NCBI GenBank assembly: GCA_032622095.1
Contig: CP136065.1
Coordinates: 219,336,151 to 219,400,150 of the forward strand
DNA length: 64,000 nt
Origin: Siphonodentalium dalli
Lineage: Eukaryota > Mollusca > Scaphopoda > Gadilida > Siphonodentaliidae
Direction of reading: 5' to 3'
A program made the position numbers and the translations under genes. A model generated the notes under the pieces. The model ran no database searches and was not told the DNA's origin. It saw only the letters and a program-made list of their open reading frames with translations. Positions 62,603-64,000 of the stretch are shown here, one piece after another. Within the stretch, counting starts at the first letter, position 1, and every line of letters starts with the position of its first letter.

Positions 62603-62857
62603 TAACCCTTTAATAACGGGAGCTGTGCTGGTGCAGCATTATAAACCTTGTGCCAGTACATTCTCTTATATATACGAGTCTCCCATAGGAAATTTTGCGA
62701 AAACCCCCGTGCATATATTAGAGAATGCACTGGCTTACAAGATCAAGTTATATATTATTATGGCCATTGCATTCTCTTATATGGTCATATATAAGAGAAT
62801 GCATTGGCACAGGGGTTTTCGCAAAATTTCAGAAAGCTCCAGTCATGAAAGGGTTAA
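62603..62857. mobile_element. TTAA MITE, family B3
   Basis: TTAACCCTTTAATAACGGGA left, CCAGTCATGAAAGGGTTAA right. The second hairpin is shortened (TTATATGGTCATATATAAG). Confidence 0.7.
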
Positions 62858-63717
62858 TGCCACATTACCCAGTATATTCCACAATAGTTTTTAGGACTGT
62901 GATTTCACTGAGTATTAAAAGTGTAGCATGCCATCCCATTTCAACAGGTGTGACAGAGTAGAACTTCTTCACGTTGTGTACGGACGTATGGCCGTGTTGT
63001 CTTCACGAGGTAGTCGAGTTGTTGTGTTTGATATTTTATTTTCAAGAAATACTCTGTGATAGTTAACTTTCGGAATAACACCGAGCCAGTGGAACAGCAC
63101 CGATATAGTTGATACTTTTTGAGAGAGTAGCAGACTAGAAGTGCCGGGCTAAAATCCCGACCAGGTATATATACAAAAAAGGGTTGGGACTTAAATGAAC
63201 AATCATAAGTCCCCTTATTATAATAAATTTTAGACATACCAGTTCCAACTATCCTGTGTCAGAGTTGGCACACAACCTGTCAAAATAGTCATCCATCTTG
63301 GCAGGCAGGATAGTTCGAACTAGGCAACAGGGTACTTTTATGTCAAGTATCGGTGTGATAAGCTAATGTGCACCCTGATAAGTTGATTGGATGGTGCTGT
63401 TCCTGTCATTCTCACATTAATCCATGACCTCTATATATTAAATTCTAACTGTTGGTCGTGAGAATGTGACTTCAGTATAATTCCAACACCACAGTTCCAC
63501 TGTACTAGGCTGGTACCACTGTATTAGGCTGGTGCTGTTGTACTCTCGTTTTAAGCTGGGAAATATTTCCTAGAAATATGCAAACCAATTTGCGCCTTAT
63601 TTTTCAAACTACCAGCTTACTTATCGAATGATAGAGAATTTAAGTTTAGTAGACATCATTCTGTTACAACAGGCATCACCAACTATATGATTTGAGGTTA
63701 ATGATTAGTATAATTAT
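62858..63717. other. Intron 17, unique part
   Basis: No BBS7 exon, other gene or clear repeat recognised. A short inverted repeat occurs around AGTTCCAACTATCCTG (63240) and CAGGATAGTTCGAACT (63306). Confidence 0.4.
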
Positions 63718-63890
63718 ATCCCAGTTTTTCAAAGAAATGTTGGGGGTATACTGTATTGATGCTATCCGTTTGCACAGATATCTTTGAGTTATCAGATCTC
63801 CTTGAAATTTGGAATGTAGGTTCAGGAGTGCTTTCAAAAGAATACCCAATGACATGCACTAGAATTTCAAAGAAGTAGTATCTGAAATTC
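63718..63890 (-). mobile_element. Degenerate TATACCCCC-type repeat
   Basis: TATCCCAGTTTTTCAAAG and GTTGGGGGTATACTG form a worn hairpin, followed by a core-like unit ('TTGAGTTATCAGATCTCCTT', 'AAATTTGGAATGTAGG') without the microsatellite. Confidence 0.4.
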
Positions 63891-64000
63891 AAGCCTTGAA
63901 ATAGTGTGTCTGTCATTTGCAGAATGAGGTCCCCAGAGGGTGAATTTAGTGATGCTACCCCGCATAGCGGGCTAGCATCACCAAATTCACCCTCTGGGGC
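63891..64000. mobile_element. MITE family A, cut by window end
   Basis: AAGCCTTGAAATAGTGTGTC left end and the complete left hairpin (GAATGAGGTCCCCAGAGGGT and complement). The rest lies outside. Confidence 0.75.

Noticed and set aside
62436-62894. 152-codon plus-strand frame
   Set aside because: It is composed of a family A MITE hairpin and a B3 MITE read through.
61598-64000. Terminal BBS7 exons
   Set aside because: I searched for the conserved C-terminal text (for example VHEGN- and PEYR-like motifs) after exon 17 and found none; the gene must continue beyond the window.

Overview
This window is animal nuclear DNA, dominated by introns and transposable elements. The only gene I can support is BBS7 (Bardet-Biedl syndrome 7, a BBSome subunit). 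It lies on the + strand from a start codon at 20541/20544 to a 17th coding exon ending at 61597. All exon joins are GT-AG and in frame, and they give about 628 codons. The last part of the protein, roughly 85 residues, lies beyond the window. The AT-rich sequence, large introns, tRNA-derived SINEs and repeats resembling the bivalve 'pearl'/Helentron-associated elements suggest a marine invertebrate, most likely a mollusc. That placement is an inference.

Layout. 1-18.4 kb is intergenic: satellites (a 165-bp two-variant array, a 161-bp array, a 21-bp minisatellite), palindromic MITEs, an inverted duplication and a decayed LINE tail. 18.4-20.0 kb is an array of short palindromes. 20.1-20.5 kb is the presumed BBS7 promoter side, with two CACGTG E-boxes in an imperfect palindrome. 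Intron 1 holds a nested pair of DNA transposons with readable target-site duplications. Intron 3 holds a 4.7-kb terminal-inverted-repeat transposon. It carries a decayed coding region with an LGGMHLAM-type domain, a PIN/FEN-like segment and a cysteine-rich tail. The remaining introns carry many copies of a few MITE families, two small Helitrons, a hAT-like MITE, SINEs and Helentron-like repeats.

The most interesting genic observation is a pair of alternative versions of BBS7 exon 11 (49074-49173 and 51259-51358). Both are exactly 100 nt with identical phases and encode homologous 34-residue segments. Using both or neither gives an immediate stop, so they should be mutually exclusive. They would swap the junction between the beta-propeller and the coiled coil. 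The most interesting mobile element is the intron-3 transposon. A second theme is one palindromic module shared by several MITE families with different termini. Copies of these MITEs sit within 22 bp of the splice acceptors of exons 9 and 13.
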